A stretch of 64,000 nt of DNA from Thermothielavioides terrestris NRRL 8126 (Eukaryota; Ascomycota; Sordariomycetes; Sordariales; Chaetomiaceae), in the NCBI RefSeq assembly GCF_000226115.1, contig NC_016458.1, forward strand, positions 4,870,001 through 4,934,000, in the 5' to 3' direction. A program made the translations under genes and the position numbers. Below the pieces are notes generated by a model. That model ran no database searches. It saw nothing but the letters and a program-made list of their open reading frames with translations, and was not told where the DNA came from. This document shows positions 45,674 to 56,602 of this stretch, in pieces; the first letter of the stretch is position 1, and each line of letters opens with the position of its first letter.

Positions 45674-47170
45674 TGTTGACGGGTCACTCGTTTCGGCATG
45701 TGGACTGGAGTGCGGTGTTTGTCTACGGTATGGTTTGGCTTTCCATGGCATGGCGCGGTCAAAGACACTGTCGCTTCTGGATGGTTCTCCCAGCCTGGGT
45801 TTGGAAGATCACTTAGGATTACGAAGCGGGAAAGGGAAAAGATAAAATGCCTGTCGTTCTTGCTGCGGCTATATGGATGGAAAGCTAGACATGGCGCGTT
45901 GTCATTCGCAAAAGGGGGCATGGCGGTTGTGTAGAAGATACCCTCACTCGTTTACTGGAAATGGCTCGGGCAGTAAAACAACCCAGGGTGATTGATGTTC
46001 CTCGGTCTCCTCACTAGCTAGCGGCGTTGGGTCTTCACCATAGGATTGAGGTTCATCTGCGTCTACTGTGCCCATCTACAGTCCATGTTCACTCGACGGC
46101 CAAGAATGTCGTCGACCTGGAGGGGATGCGAGGCACTACAAAGAATCGGGTGCACCGTTGCCCAGCACCTGCCTCATGAGCGCAACGGACTTACTGGTGT
46201 GTATTCCGTACAGTACGGTTATTGGTGTGGTTCACGGGTGTAACGGTGCGAGGGAGCACCAAACTATTCTAGAAGGTCCTTTTGTTGGATGGCTGCTTGG
46301 TAATGGGTGGTTTGTGCGACGGCAGTTCGAAGGTGGGATCCCATCCCACAGGGCGTGTCAATTAATTGCACAGTCCCTTAGAGGTGGTTCCCATTTCGTG
46401 GGCCCATGGCACGGCGGTCACGGTTGGAGTCAGCTGGCCACCATCACCGTCGCAGTCTAGTCACTACTACATAGTCGACAGCAGAATCCGGAATGCGTGC
46501 TTGGACACGGCTGGGAAAAGCCAGCCGCGGTGCTGACCATCCAAGGACCGCCACGGACTTCTCCTCGCCCTATGCTGATGCTGCCTTGCCAGATTCGGCA
46601 GTTCAAGTGCCGGATGGCTTACCAACCGACAAGCGACGCAATGTTTTGAGCAGCTTCGGATCACGGGTGCCAAGTGCGTTCTTGGGCGTTAACGTTATCG
46701 AGACTCCGGATAGAAAAACAAGGCCGTGCCCTCGCGCAAAATGAAACGATTGGGGGGTGTTGAGATCCAACAGGCAGGGTAAGAAGGAGCGAGGCGGGAG
46801 GAGTTGTCCTATCCCGGGGTCCGTAGGTGAACTGTGGTTCTCGCAGTACACTACGGGGAAGGTGCAAGTAAATGGGCCTTGGTGGAAATGGCGCTTTCCA
46901 TTCTCAATGTGTGGCCTGAATGGACAACGACTCTTTGGGGCTCCACTTTTTTCGGCCCCGCAGCCAATGATACAGCACCGCTATTCCCGCAGGATCTCGG
47001 AGAGTTGACATACCGCAGTACTCAGCACGTGCCTTTGCAGTTAAGGCTGAGCAGATGAGAACCGTACCTCTAGGTTTCGTGGCAGCAATGAGGTGTTGTG
47101 AGACTCAGCTGTCGTCTAACTTGATTCATTGCTCATTAACGTTGGTTGATTTCCCCCCAGCTTCGGCAAG
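45674..47170. other. Intergenic upstream of the MFS gene
   Basis: 1.5 kb. GTATTCCGTAC occurs at 46201 and GTACACTAC near 46846. Just before ATG 47171 a pyrimidine tract ends in CCCCCCAG, which looks like an acceptor of a 5' UTR intron, but I could not place its donor. No gene is supported. Confidence 0.5.
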
Positions 47171-48745
47171 ATGAGGGCGGCAGACGAGGACGACGGCTCG
47201 AAAGATGCCACCGAGCAAACACCGCTGCTGACAAACCGAGACCCGGTCCCGGAGAGCGAGCCCGGCGAGCAGCAGGTAGACGGCGCCAACGACGATGATG
47301 AGGTTGCGGACAAGCCGTTTCCCGTGTGGCAGGTGGTCGTGCTCTGCTATGCCCGTTGGGTCGAGCCGGTTGCATACTTCTCCATCTTCCCCTACATCAA
47401 CGAGATGGTATGTTCGCGCGGCTGAGTTCTCGGCTGACCGCCGGTGAGTCGGGGAACCAGCATCGCTGACTGGGCGGGACAGGCCCAGGAGAATGGCAAC
47501 CTGGCCGACACCGACTTCGGCTTCTACAGCGGCATGATCGAGTCGCTCTTCTCGCTGACCCAGATGGTGGTCATGATCCTGTGGGGCAAGGCCGCCGACC
47601 GCTTCGGCCGCAAGCCCGTGCTCGTCCTGTCGCTGGTCGGCGTCTCCCTCGCCACCGTCCTGTTCGGCATGGCCAAGACCATATGGGAGATGGTGCTCTA
47701 CCGCAGTCTCGCCGGTGTCTTCGCTGGCACGGTCGTCACTATCCGCACCATGCTCGCCGAGCTCAGCACCTCCAAGACGCAGGCCCGCGCCTTCAGCTGG
47801 TTCGCCTTCGCCAGCAATCTAGGCATCTTGTTTGGGCAGCTCATCGGCGGTGCGCTCGCTAGCCCGGCCCGGCTATATCCCGGCGTCTTCGGAAATCTCC
47901 GTTTTTTTATTGATTATCCTTACGCCCTGCCTAATCTGGCCGTCGGTCTCATCGGCCTCTCTGCCGTCGCCGTCACGGCTATCTTCGTGGAGGAGACGCT
48001 GGTCAAGCGCCCAACCGGTGACGGCAGCCCAGAAGCCGCAGGCCCCGGACCACAAGAACTGTCCACCGTGGAGTTGGCCAAGTCGCCGGGTGTCCCGCTC
48101 GTCCTGTACACGTATGGCCACATCATGCTCCTAGCCTTCTCCTACACTGCCATCGTCCCCGTGTTCTGGTACACCAAAGTCCACCTCGGCGGCTTGGGCT
48201 TCACGCCGCTGCAGATCTCGCTCATGATGGCTCTCACGGGATTCTCGCAATCAGTCTGGATCCTCTTCGTCTTCCCACCGCTGCACCACCGCATCGGCAC
48301 CAACGGCGTACTCAAGGCGTGCGCGACCGCGTACCCCTTCTTCTTCGCCTTCTGTCCGTTGCTCAGCCTCCTCTTGCGCGCCGACACGCCGTCGACCACG
48401 ATGGTCTTCTGGATCGCCGCGCCCATCCTGCTGTCTCTCGGGTGCGGCGTCGCGATATCGTTCACGGCCATCCAGCTGGCGCTCAACAACGTCTCGCCCA
48501 GCCCGGCCACGCTGGGCTCGCTGAATGGGCTCGCTCTAGCCATCACCAGCGGCGTGAGGTCGTTCTCGCCCGCGCTGTTTTCCAGCCTGTTTGCGCTCGG
48601 CGCGCGCAGCCAGCTGCTGGGGGGTTATGCCATCTGGGTGTTGATGGTGCTGCTTGCGCTCGGCTTTACGGTTGTTAGCCGGTACATGCCGGACTATGAT
48701 GAGATGAAGCGACGTAGGGAGAGGGCCGAGGCTGCGGCGAGATAG
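47171..48745 (+). CDS. Major facilitator superfamily transporter (TetA/ZIFL-like)
   Basis: Two exons, 47171..47407 and 47483..48745 (75-bp intron, GTATGT, CGCTGAC branch, ACAG); 499 aa. The first about 55 residues are a cytosolic acidic tail with a TEQTPLLTN motif, typical of vacuolar or plasma-membrane fungal MFS proteins. The first membrane span is followed by PYINEM, split by the intron. Motif A is intact as GKAADRFGRKP (residues 114-124) between TM2 and TM3, and GTVVTIRTMLAEL follows in TM4. A long loop (residues about 230-265) separates the two halves, and GALASPARLYPG marks TM5-6. The architecture matches the 12-TM drug:H+ antiporter/zinc-induced-facilitator-like group, including the yeast YCR023C type. 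Substrate cannot be inferred. The short C-terminal tail is basic (KRRRERAEAAAR). Confidence 0.88.
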
Positions 48746-50238
48746 AGATTGGTTATGGACGGCCTGGTAAAGGGGTTGAATAGATGGCCGCATTTTTCTC
48801 TTCTCTCTCCCTCTTTCTTTCCTTCTTTTTACGTATGTATTTAGGTACTTTTTAACCCTGATGCTGGGTAGGCGCAATTGAGAATATAGAATAAGTTCTG
48901 ATAGCTATTCAAACCCGGTTGAGACAACAGGGCAAGAGTTGACAAGTCATTTACTTAGTGGCGTCGTTGGTAAGGCGGGACCGGTGAGGCTGGGAACGAG
49001 CAATGGCAGCACATCAACTGAGCTGTCACTGCCTTGAGGTACCTACCTAAGGTACGAAGTTGAACCTTCAAGGCGTCCGAATCGCCACGGCATCTTTCTG
49101 TTATAGGTGCCAACTGGCCCTGCAGGGCACCCACCTCATAGGGCGGGATGCCATCCATCACCACCCTGCCGGACGGGCGAGGGAGAAGACATTGGGCAGC
49201 TCTGACAGACAGATGCCGGTTATTTGCCGCTGCAGCGCCAAAAATGCCTTCGGCTGCGGGTAAGGCTCTCCGCCTTTTCGAACCACTCTTTGTGAACCCA
49301 ATGTGCTGCTGTGAGTGGCCCAGAGCAGCCAAAATTCCACCGCCTGCAGAGGCGGGCAGCTTGCCGCCCCACCGCCAACTCAGCCCGACGCACGGCCAGA
49401 GAGCTAACTAGAGGTAGAAAACCAGCTCCTCCTTGTGTGCTTTGCACTTTATTCTCCTCTCTTCCTTTCCTCCTCTTCAACGCGCTTCCGCAACTCAGCT
49501 GCGGGCGTCTCCAGGCCGGGGGAACTGCATTGTGGTGCGGTGAACTGGAGCTGGAGGGGGAAACCCCGTGACTTGACGGTAGTGTCCGACTGGCCGCTCG
49601 GCAGCGGCCAGGATCCTGACGAGGTCCACGGCACTGGGGTTGCCCTGGCTGGCTCATCTCAGGCCCTGTCCCAAAACGGCTCTTTTGCGTCCCGTCTCCT
49701 TTTGGGATTTACCCGTTTCGAAACCACAACCGACCTAGTCCCCCTGAAGTCAGCCCCTTCGAAGAACGACGCGCAACAGAATTCGCAATCTCTCGCTCGC
49801 ACATTACGGAATACGTCTCTTTGATCAGGCAGCAGGTATGTAAAGCCCCAATTGCGACGTGGCTGCCCAGCTCTCCGACGTAATCACAGTGGATACGTCC
49901 CCTGAAGGTTGCGCCGCTGCCCCTGACCTTCTGACTGGCCCGCTGCAGATTAAACTATTTTTATTCGTTCGTCCAAAAACTGACAACGGCACGTTCTTGC
50001 CAGATCTCGCAAACACAGAGCCGAACAGCTTGCTTTATTTTTTGCGACCTCCCAAACTTCGCTGTCGCATCGCATCGCCCTTGTTGTTCCTGGACAGACA
50101 GCCTACATCGCCGATTCGGTGCCCTTGTTCGCTACAACACCGACCCGCGCCGCGTTCAACGCAACTCGCCGACCGAATCTTCGCGCCTTTCCTAGCAGAC
50201 CCAGCAGGCCCAATTGACCCAACAAACTCGTCGCAACA
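48746..50238. other. Intergenic between the MFS and PRA1 genes
   Basis: 1.5 kb. A pyrimidine tract near 48797-48830 is probably the MFS 3' UTR. GTACCTACCTAAGGTAC lies at 49039-49055 and ACGGAATACG near 49806. A GC-normal, CAAC-rich leader precedes ATG 50239. No coding frame is supported. Confidence 0.5.
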
Positions 50239-50769
50239 ATGGCGCGCATACAGATCCCGATAGACGTCCTGACGTCGCGCTTGAACATTCAGGACCGCCT
50301 CGCTAGCATGCGCTCCGGGTCGCTCGCCAGCCGCTTTTCCAACCTTCGCCCGATCTCCGAGTTCTTCGACGTGAAGCGCGTCAACAAGCCGGCCAATTTC
50401 GCCGAGATGCAGTCGCGCGTCAACTACAACCTCGGCCACTTCTCGAGCAACTACGCGGTCGTCTTCGCCATGCTCTGCATCTACAGCCTGCTGAGCAACT
50501 TCTTGCTTCTCTTCGACATCATCTTTGTCGTCCTGGGCATGTACTTGATCGGCAAGCTCGACGGCCGCGACCTGGAGGTCGGCCAGCAGCGCCTCACGAC
50601 GGTGCAGCTGTACACGGGCATGTACGTCATCGCCATCCCGATCGCGCTTCTCTCGGGTGTCTTCGGCACCATGATGTGGTTGATCGGCGCCAGCGGCGTG
50701 GTCATTCTCGGCCACGCCGCCCTTTTGGACAAGCCCATCGACGAGGCTTTTTCCGGGGAGGCGGTTTAG
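50239..50769 (+). CDS. PRA1/Yip3 family prenylated Rab acceptor
   Basis: Single exon, 176 aa, ATG 50239 in context CAACAATGG. The N-terminal cytosolic part ends in RPISEFFDVKRVNKP and the family motif RVNYNLGHFSSNY (residues 60-72). Two hydrophobic hairpins follow, about 73-105 and 118-162, separated by the charged loop GKLDGRDLEVGQQ. The end DKPIDEAFSGEAV is acidic, as in fungal homologues. PRA1 proteins sit in ER/Golgi membranes, bind prenylated Rab GTPases and help their recycling from GDI and ER-to-Golgi transport. Length is normal for the family. The next coding region begins almost immediately downstream on the same strand, in another frame. Confidence 0.92.
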   Translation: MARIQIPIDVLTSRLNIQDRLASMRSGSLASRFSNLRPISEFFDVKRVNKPANFAEMQSRVNYNLGHFSSNYAVVFAMLCIYSLLSNFLLLFDIIFVVLGMYLIGKLDGRDLEVGQQRLTTVQLYTGMYVIAIPIALLSGVFGTMMWLIGASGVVILGHAALLDKPIDEAFSGEAV

Positions 50770-50849
50770 GTGGTCGGCCGCGAGCTCCCAAACATGCGCC
50801 CCAATGGGGAAGACCATCGAGGCGCGGGAGGAGGATACACGAGGCGCGC

Positions 50850-52106
50850 AACGGGGAGGAGGGCGGTTGGTGGGATCTGGGCCAGCGGGTTGTGGAGGAG
50901 CTGGAGAGCGACGAGGACTTTGATTCGCGCGGCGTTGGGTTGACTTCGAACGCATTGGGCCATCGGTTTGTTAGCGATTCGCTTCGATTCACGGGGATAG
51001 ACTTGGGCGACAGGGACGGTAAAACTCGATCACGGAAGGCGTTTGCACAGCAAAATGGGGAGGACGGTGACGAAACTTCGGACGACGACGATTCGGACTC
51101 GGAGCAAGACTCGGATGATGGAGAAGACGGCGTCCGGCTACCTCTGCTGGACCCGGAGGAGGAGGCTCTTGCCGACGCTGCGATGGCACGGATACGGCGG
51201 GCGCAAGCCAAGGGCAGGAAGGATGTCAAGTTAAGCAAAGAGGAATTGGCGGCCTACCAGCGGCGACTACAGCGCATGGAGGTCGAGGAACGCAGACAAC
51301 GACGGGAGCAGCGGGTTGCCATCCCTCTCTCACAGCTCGATCCCGGCTCTCGGCCGAAGAAGACGTCGGCGGATGGCCACTCGTCGCGGCAGCAATCCTC
51401 GCCGGAGCCGGGAGAGGATCGACCACCAGGCTACCCTCCGATGGGCTACTTCCCACCGCCATCCTCTCGCGCCCGGCAACGCTCCGGAACTACTTCGTCA
51501 AGACCACCGAGCCGGGCAGCCACCGAGCGGGAACATAGCTCATCGCCGTTTACCTATTCCTACGTCCATCGCGTGGAACATCCGACCGCTGCTCGCTATC
51601 CCTCGGATCCATTAGCAAGTAGGCCGCTTTCGCAGTCTCTCGGCAGTGGCGCGTCACCCTCTTCGACGGCCGGCCAATCCCAAGTTCAGATGGGCCCATT
51701 TCAATACGCGACGGCTGGCGCGCAGACTTCGTACCCCCCGGGAGGTGGGTCCCTGCGGAACAGTTTCATCGAAGTCGATGACAACCGCGCCGGCTACGGC
51801 TCAACGGCGCCGCCGACTCGTGCCGCAAGCAGGCGTCGAAGCACCGACCCCAGAGGCAGTTCGCCATCCAGCGAGGACGAGGATGAGGACAGCAAGCAAC
51901 AGGCTCGCGTCAGCATGGCGGACAGTCGCAGTCGGCCACGGCCACGCGACAGCGTGGACAGCCGGCGGGATTTAGCACCCGAACCTCGTCCATCCCGGGA
52001 CCGCACCCCGCCGCCTCCAAAGAAATCCTCATCCTCCGTTCAGTCACCAGTGAAGCGGAAGTCGGTGGTTGGCGGTGCCAAATCTGGGCGTCGAAAAGGG
52101 AAATAA
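50850..52106 (+). CDS. Acidic/basic low-complexity protein, 5' end unresolved
   Basis: A long frame with clear coding composition runs to the stop at 52104-52106, about 418 codons from 50850. The first part reads WWDLGQRVVEELESDEDFD, then LTSNALGHRFVSDSLRF, then a strongly acidic DDDDSDSEQDSDDGEDG. A charged helical segment KEELAAYQRRLQRMEVEERR and a long Ser/Pro/Arg-rich tail ending KSGRRKGK follow. No ATG occurs in this frame before 51183; the frame is open upstream into the PRA1 gene. ATGs at 50794 and 50804 are in the other two frames. Either an upstream exon or frame-correcting intron is missing from my model, there is an assembly frameshift, or translation starts at 51183 (307 aa). It is probably a nuclear or chromatin/RNA-associated protein by composition only. 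Confidence 0.65.
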   Translation, partial: NGEEGGWWDLGQRVVEELESDEDFDSRGVGLTSNALGHRFVSDSLRFTGIDLGDRDGKTRSRKAFAQQNGEDGDETSDDDDSDSEQDSDDGEDGVRLPLLDPEEEALADAAMARIRRAQAKGRKDVKLSKEELAAYQRRLQRMEVEERRQRREQRVAIPLSQLDPGSRPKKTSADGHSSRQQSSPEPGEDRPPGYPPMGYFPPPSSRARQRSGTTSSRPPSRAATEREHSSSPFTYSYVHRVEHPTAARYPSDPLASRPLSQSLGSGASPSSTAGQSQVQMGPFQYATAGAQTSYPPGGGSLRNSFIEVDDNRAGYGSTAPPTRAASRRRSTDPRGSSPSSEDEDEDSKQQARVSMADSRSRPRPRDSVDSRRDLAPEPRPSRDRTPPPPKKSSSSVQSPVKRKSVVGGAKSGRRKGK

Positions 52107-52435
52107 CACGCCTTCTTCTGTTTCTGGGTCTACTTGGCAACTCCTTGTTTCGCAGTGATCGAGTTTGAGTGTTACCGTGGCGAATGATGGTGCAAAAGGC
52201 GGCCGGGTTTGGGTTGCAGTGATAGACTTGTATCTGATTCTTTTTTTCTAATAGCATACCTTTGGCCCTCAGATGTTTTCACGAATGCAAGTAGTTTGTC
52301 GGTTCGAAAGGTGGTATCCAGAACTCCCATTGAAAGAAACCACAAGAATCCGCCCGTATCATTCATTCATTCCCACATCAAGCTCATCTCTCATAGCTCT
52401 GTCATCCACCGACCATTCCTCGTCACCCTCGCGGG
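52107..52435. other. Short convergent intergenic region
   Basis: 330 bp between two convergent genes, TTTTTTTCTAA-containing and AT-richer than the flanks. It presumably holds both 3' UTRs and polyadenylation signals. No gene is seen. Confidence 0.5.
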
Positions 52436-53339
52436 TCAAGAAAACATCTTCGCAACCCCCCTAAGCCCATCCGCCCACCCGCTCCCGCCCCCTTCCCCGT
52501 CATAATCCCGCCCCACGCTCCTCCGCTCCCATTGCATCCCGCCGTGCCTGCCGCGCTCGACACTCGCGCGCGTCGCCGCGGCCCCAGCCCCGCCGCCGCC
52601 GCCGCTGCTGACCAAGCGCACGGCCTCGCCGACCAGGCCGAGCGAGCCGCCGGCGCCGGCGCCGGCGCCCGCCGCCCGGGCCGCCACGCCGAGCATGCGC
52701 TCCAGGAACGGCGGCAGCCGCAGGCCGAAGCGGGCCAGCAGCGCCGTCAGCGCGCCGCCCGTGATCAGCGGCATCAGCACCAGCATGAACACCTTGGCCG
52801 GGTGCCGCTTCGCGTAGTACACCAGGTCGCGCAGCAGGCGCCGCAGCTTCTTGAGCAGCCGCGGCAGCAGGCCGGAGCGGGGCCGCGGGCGCGAGGCCGG
52901 TCTGTGCTGGTGGGAGGGGCGGCCTGGGAAGCAGGGTGGGTTGGTTAGTTTGGAGCGCTTAGGGGGTTTGGGAAGGGCGGAGGTAAGGCTGGGTGGGGGG
53001 GAACGGACCAAAGGCGGAGAAGAAGGAGCTGCGCGAGGCGTTGGGCAGGCTGAAGAAGGAGCGGGTGCCGTCGTCTCGGTCGTGGTGGTGGCTGCGCCGG
53101 CGGTCGTGGTCGTCGTGGTCGTCGTCGCCGCCGCCGAAGATGGAGGCGGCAATGCCGCTTATGCCGCCGCCCACGCCGGCGGCGGAGCGCGAGGACCGGT
53201 GGCGCTCGCGCGAGCGGGAGCGCGACTTGCTGCGCTCCTGGGTGTGGTGGCGGCTGTGGCTGGAGCGGTGCGACTTGGACCGCTTCGAGTGCGATGTCCG
53301 CGCCGAGATGATGGACGCGGCGTCGTCGATAATGCCCAT
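52436..53339 (-). CDS. RS-rich single-membrane-span protein, unknown function
   Basis: Two exons on the minus strand, 53339..53009 and 52923..52436 (85-bp intron, GTCCGT, ACTAACC branch, TTCCCAG); 272 aa. The N-terminus is MGIIDDAASIISARTSHSKR, followed by an Arg/Ser/His-rich region (residues 16-52) with SRSRSRERHRSSRS. A Gly/Ala patch GVGGGISGIAASIFGGG and an Asp/His/Arg mixed-charge run come next. The second exon has an amphipathic basic helix (about 129-154, LLKKLRRLLRDLVYYAKRHP) directly before a hydrophobic span (155-174, VFMLVLMPLITGGALTALL), then an Ala/Gly-rich tail ending WADGLRGVAKMFS. This suggests a tail-proximal membrane anchor. I do not recognise the family. Phase and branch site support the splice. 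Confidence 0.72.
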
Positions 53340-54536
53340 GGCTGCGGGCGGCTACCAGTGTCTGAGGGGGAACTGAATGTCTCTGGCGGTTCTGCCGCGG
53401 GGTTCTCCCACGGGGAGGGGCCCTTGATGCTGGTCCGGCGGTGCTCTCGAGGTATGCGCCGAGCTGTGTGCACAGCTTGCCGGCTGGGAAACGACGGAGT
53501 CCCGGAAATCGAGGACGGCGGCGACGGCGGGCTCTACCAACCGTTTGCAAAGTCACAAAAGATGGGACGGCTACATGTCGAGTGAGGGAAGTCCGACCCC
53601 AAGGACCATCTCCGTACACCGCCGCCCGAAATTCGTGAGGCTGGGACTGACAGTGCTGGACCCTTGTCCCCAGGTCAGGGGTCCAATGGCGAATTGGGAT
53701 GGATGAAACAGGCAGGTGGGGTCTTGGCGGGTGCTGTTTGTCGACCCTAACCCTAGCGAGTCTGCCACCTCCGCGGGAGTACGGAATACGAATAATCCAC
53801 ACAGAAAGAGCAATCGAGCAATCCAATCGCGGCGCTCAGCTCCCACACGCATCATGGCTGCACCTTCCCCGGCAGGACGGACAACGTGTTCGGGCTTGTG
53901 CGGAGAAGGCAGCCTTACTATGCACTATGTAAGTCGAGCGCCTCGCCCAATCAGCCGAACCCCGCGGCTGGGAGTTGCGGCCGGGAATCGTGTCCTCTTG
54001 TAGTCCGTTCTGTACTATGTAAGTGCTGCGTAAGGTACTTCTTCTGCCACAGATTACGACGTAGGGAACGTGACGTCAGGCAATTATCCGGCATGCAACA
54101 TGCCGTTAAATTGAAGCAGCCTTTCGCAGGGCAAGGGCTACCTACTAATAATAAGCCCGGCCAGGCACATCCGCCTTCCCTCGGCGAGCTGTCACCGCGT
54201 GTCTGGTTGGCAGGGGAAGGAAGGAGACTCCGGGATCCGGCCCAGGCAAAACAGCGTCCCATGGACCAAACCTGGAAAGCGCCACGAGTCACATTCGGGA
54301 TCTGGTTCGAGCCCATCGGGGATGCTGTGGACGTTCGGATGGCTACATCAACTTGGTCCTGCTTGATGTCTGACTCCTTGGGACCTTGCACAGGCGGTCT
54401 CCTGGCAACTCAATCTCATCGACACGTTCATTGCCTGCTCACTGAACCAAGGCAATAAACAGCTAACTCAACTGTTGCCCTTCTGGTGGCCTCCTACCCG
54501 CATTCGGTTTCGTATCGTGCCAACCTCGCGGACACT
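53340..54536. other. Divergent intergenic region
   Basis: 1.2 kb between the RS-rich gene (minus) and the secreted-protein gene (plus). It contains GTACGGAATAC at 53779-53789 and a telomere-like motif at 53744-53755. Frames in this stretch have no domains and overlap on both strands. Confidence 0.5.
53744..53755 (-). promoter_or_regulatory. Telomere-like motif (TAGGGTTAGGGT) upstream of the RS-rich gene
   Basis: ACCCTAACCCTA on the plus strand, i.e. TAGGGTTAGGGT in the sense of the minus-strand gene, about 405 bp before its ATG. Similar motifs occur before GH131, dapB and the TXNL1-like gene. Confidence 0.45.
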
Positions 54537-55249
54537 ATGGCCCTCCAGGCCATCTTCGGCATCGCAGCGCTCGTCGCTGTGTCAAGCGCCGCCGCCCTCC
54601 CAGTCATTCAGCTCGCCGAGGTGCCGACGCCCAACACGTTCCCGGAGGTTGTCGGCCCGATCCCAGCCTTCGAAGTGACCGAATTCAAGGCACAAGCGCT
54701 CGTCCTCAGCGACAGGAACTAGTAAAAAAGCCCCCTCTTCTCCAGCACATCCCCCCCTCTTTTTCCGTAGACCTTCTCACGAAGCGCGCCCCCTAACCAA
54801 ACCACCTAAAACCTCCCCCCAGCATCAACTTTTACGTCACGCCCTACCGGGGCGCCGAGCCGGCGCACTGCTTCTCGCTCGGCACGACGCTCAGCCACTC
54901 GCTCAACAGCGTGCCGCAGACGTGGTGCTCCCACGCGGCCAACGACAGCAGCGACACGTCAGACCGCGTGTGGTTCTCGTGGACGATGGGCGACGACGTT
55001 GACCCAACGGCGGCCGGGGCCGGCGGCACCACGGGCACCGACCCGGTCGACAGCGTGAACGAGACCACGGGCGCCTACCTCAAGATCGTCCGGCAGGGCG
55101 GCGGCCAGACCCGCGACGAGGCGATCCACCACTTCGACGCGCGCTACCTGGTGTACGAGGGCGAGGGCGACATGGTGCACCAGGTCTTTACGGGGCCGCA
55201 GAACTTTACCATGCGGGCGTTGAGGGTGGACGCGAGGGGGGAGTCGTGA
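54537..55249 (+). CDS. Small secreted protein, unknown family
   Basis: Two exons, 54537..54721 and 54823..55249 (101-bp intron, GTAAAA donor, two CTAA branch candidates, CCCCCCAG); 203 aa. The junction reads SDRN-Y-INFYVTPYRGAEP and is in phase. MALQAIFGIAALVAVSSAAALPV is a clear signal peptide, with likely cleavage after about residue 20. The mature part has PVIQLAEVPTPNTFPEVVGPIPAFEV, then HCFSLGTTLSHSLNSVPQTWC with two cysteines that could pair, and the segments VWFSWTMGDDVD, DARYLVYEGEGDMVHQVFTG and FTMRALRVDARGES. The acidic DDVDPTAAGAGGTTGTD loop looks flexible. No catalytic motif is known to me. A cell-wall or effector-like role is possible but unproven. It is transcribed toward the GH131 gene. 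Confidence 0.75.
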
Positions 55250-55539
55250 AATGGTTAGGGGTAGGGTGAAAGGGGGGAGAGGGGAATAGGAGGCAAGAGG
55301 GCTCTATCACTGCAGGTTAGACTGAGTGAGTTGAGAGACAGGGGTGGGGTTCTTGCTCTTTCTTCGCTCCAATTTCTTCCTTGGCGCCCGGTATCGCCCT
55401 ACCGTCTTTACTATATATCTGAGCACCATGCTTCTATCTAGCTATGTAAACTCGGGAAACTGAATACAACAGCTAGTCATCTAGCACCCAGCTCCTCACC
55501 CAAGAACCAACACTTCGGGCCTTCGCAAAACCCACCCCT

Positions 55540-56602
55540 CTACAACGAAATGCACCCGTTGGCGCTGTCCTCGACGAACAGGCTGCCGTAGATGAGACCC
55601 TCGTTGAGGTTGCTCTCCTGGTAGCCCGAGTTGACCACGTCGCTCGTGCCCGTCGGCTTCTTGAGGATGCCGATCTGGTACTGGCCCTCGCCCGAGTTGT
55701 CGTTGGACACGGCGCTCGTGACGCTCTTGAGCGGGTCGGTGCCCTGGGAGTAGTACACCTGCAGGGTGCTGCACCGGGGTCGCTGTCAGCTCAGCTCAAT
55801 TTTTTTTGTTGTCGTCCCGCTCATCTCAACGGCTCAACAGCTGGAAAGTGAATGATAGGGGGGAGGGTAAAATGCTCACTTCTTGTTGAAGTCGAGCGTG
55901 ATGGCAAAGTTCTGCCAGTCGTCCTTCACGATGGGCGTCGACCAGATCTGCTGGTTCTGCCGGTTCAGCACCTTCCACGTGTTCTTGGGCAGGCCCGACT
56001 GGCCGATGATGGTGCCGGCCTCGAAGTTGAACTGGTTGGCCGAGTACTGGATGATAACGAAATGTCAATATCCGTTGCGCCTAGCTGTTTGCTGCTGTGC
56101 GATGCGCTCAACTCACGTCGGCGGACTCGTGCCACACGTTGAGATACTCGTGGCTGAGGTTCAGCGGCCGCTGCGGGTCCAGCTTGATGCTGAAGTGGAT
56201 CGTCTTGACGCCCGTGGTGCCCGGGCTGCCGTTGTTGGTGTCGCCCTGGAACTGCAGGCCGGCGCGGCGGAAGCCCTGCTGGGACTGGAAGATGCTGGCG
56301 TCGCTGATGGTCACCTCGATGGCCTTGGTCGAGTTGTTGTCGAAGCGCGCGTTGCTGGTCTGCGGGAACTTGATGATCTGGCTCCACTTGAGGTTGTTGC
56401 CCTTGACGTAGTCCGGGTTGAACGGCGACGTGCTGGCGCTGTCGAAGTCGGTCAGCGCCGCCGTTGCCTTGACGCGCCCGTCGAACACGAGCGGGCACTT
56501 GACGGTGCCCGGCGCGGCTGCATGCACGCCGGAGCACGACGGAGCCCCCGTCACGGTCGTGGCGGCTGCTGCGAGAAGGCCGACGAGTGTGGCGCGGTGC
56601 AT
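55540..56602 (-). CDS. GH131-family secreted beta-glucanase
   Basis: Three exons on the minus strand: 56602..56117, 56046..55880, 55768..55540; 293 aa. Introns are 70 bp (GTGAGT/TCCAG) and 111 bp (GTGAGC/TGCAG), and both junctions keep phase (HESAD-YSANQFNFEAG; DFNK-N-TLQVYYS). A signal peptide covers about residues 1-19 (MHRATLVGLLAAAATTVTGA). The mature chain shows the family signature VKCPLVFDGRVKATAALTDF, FNPDYVKGNNLKWSQII, GFRRAGLQFQGD, LNLSHEYLNVWHES and the C-terminal GEGQYQIGILKKPTG, SGYQESNLNEGLIYGSLF. GH131 enzymes act on beta-1,3/1,6- and beta-1,4-glucans and take part in fungal or plant wall modification. There is no carbohydrate-binding module. The start at ATG 56602 is the first in frame and gives the signal peptide. 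Length is normal. Confidence 0.9.
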
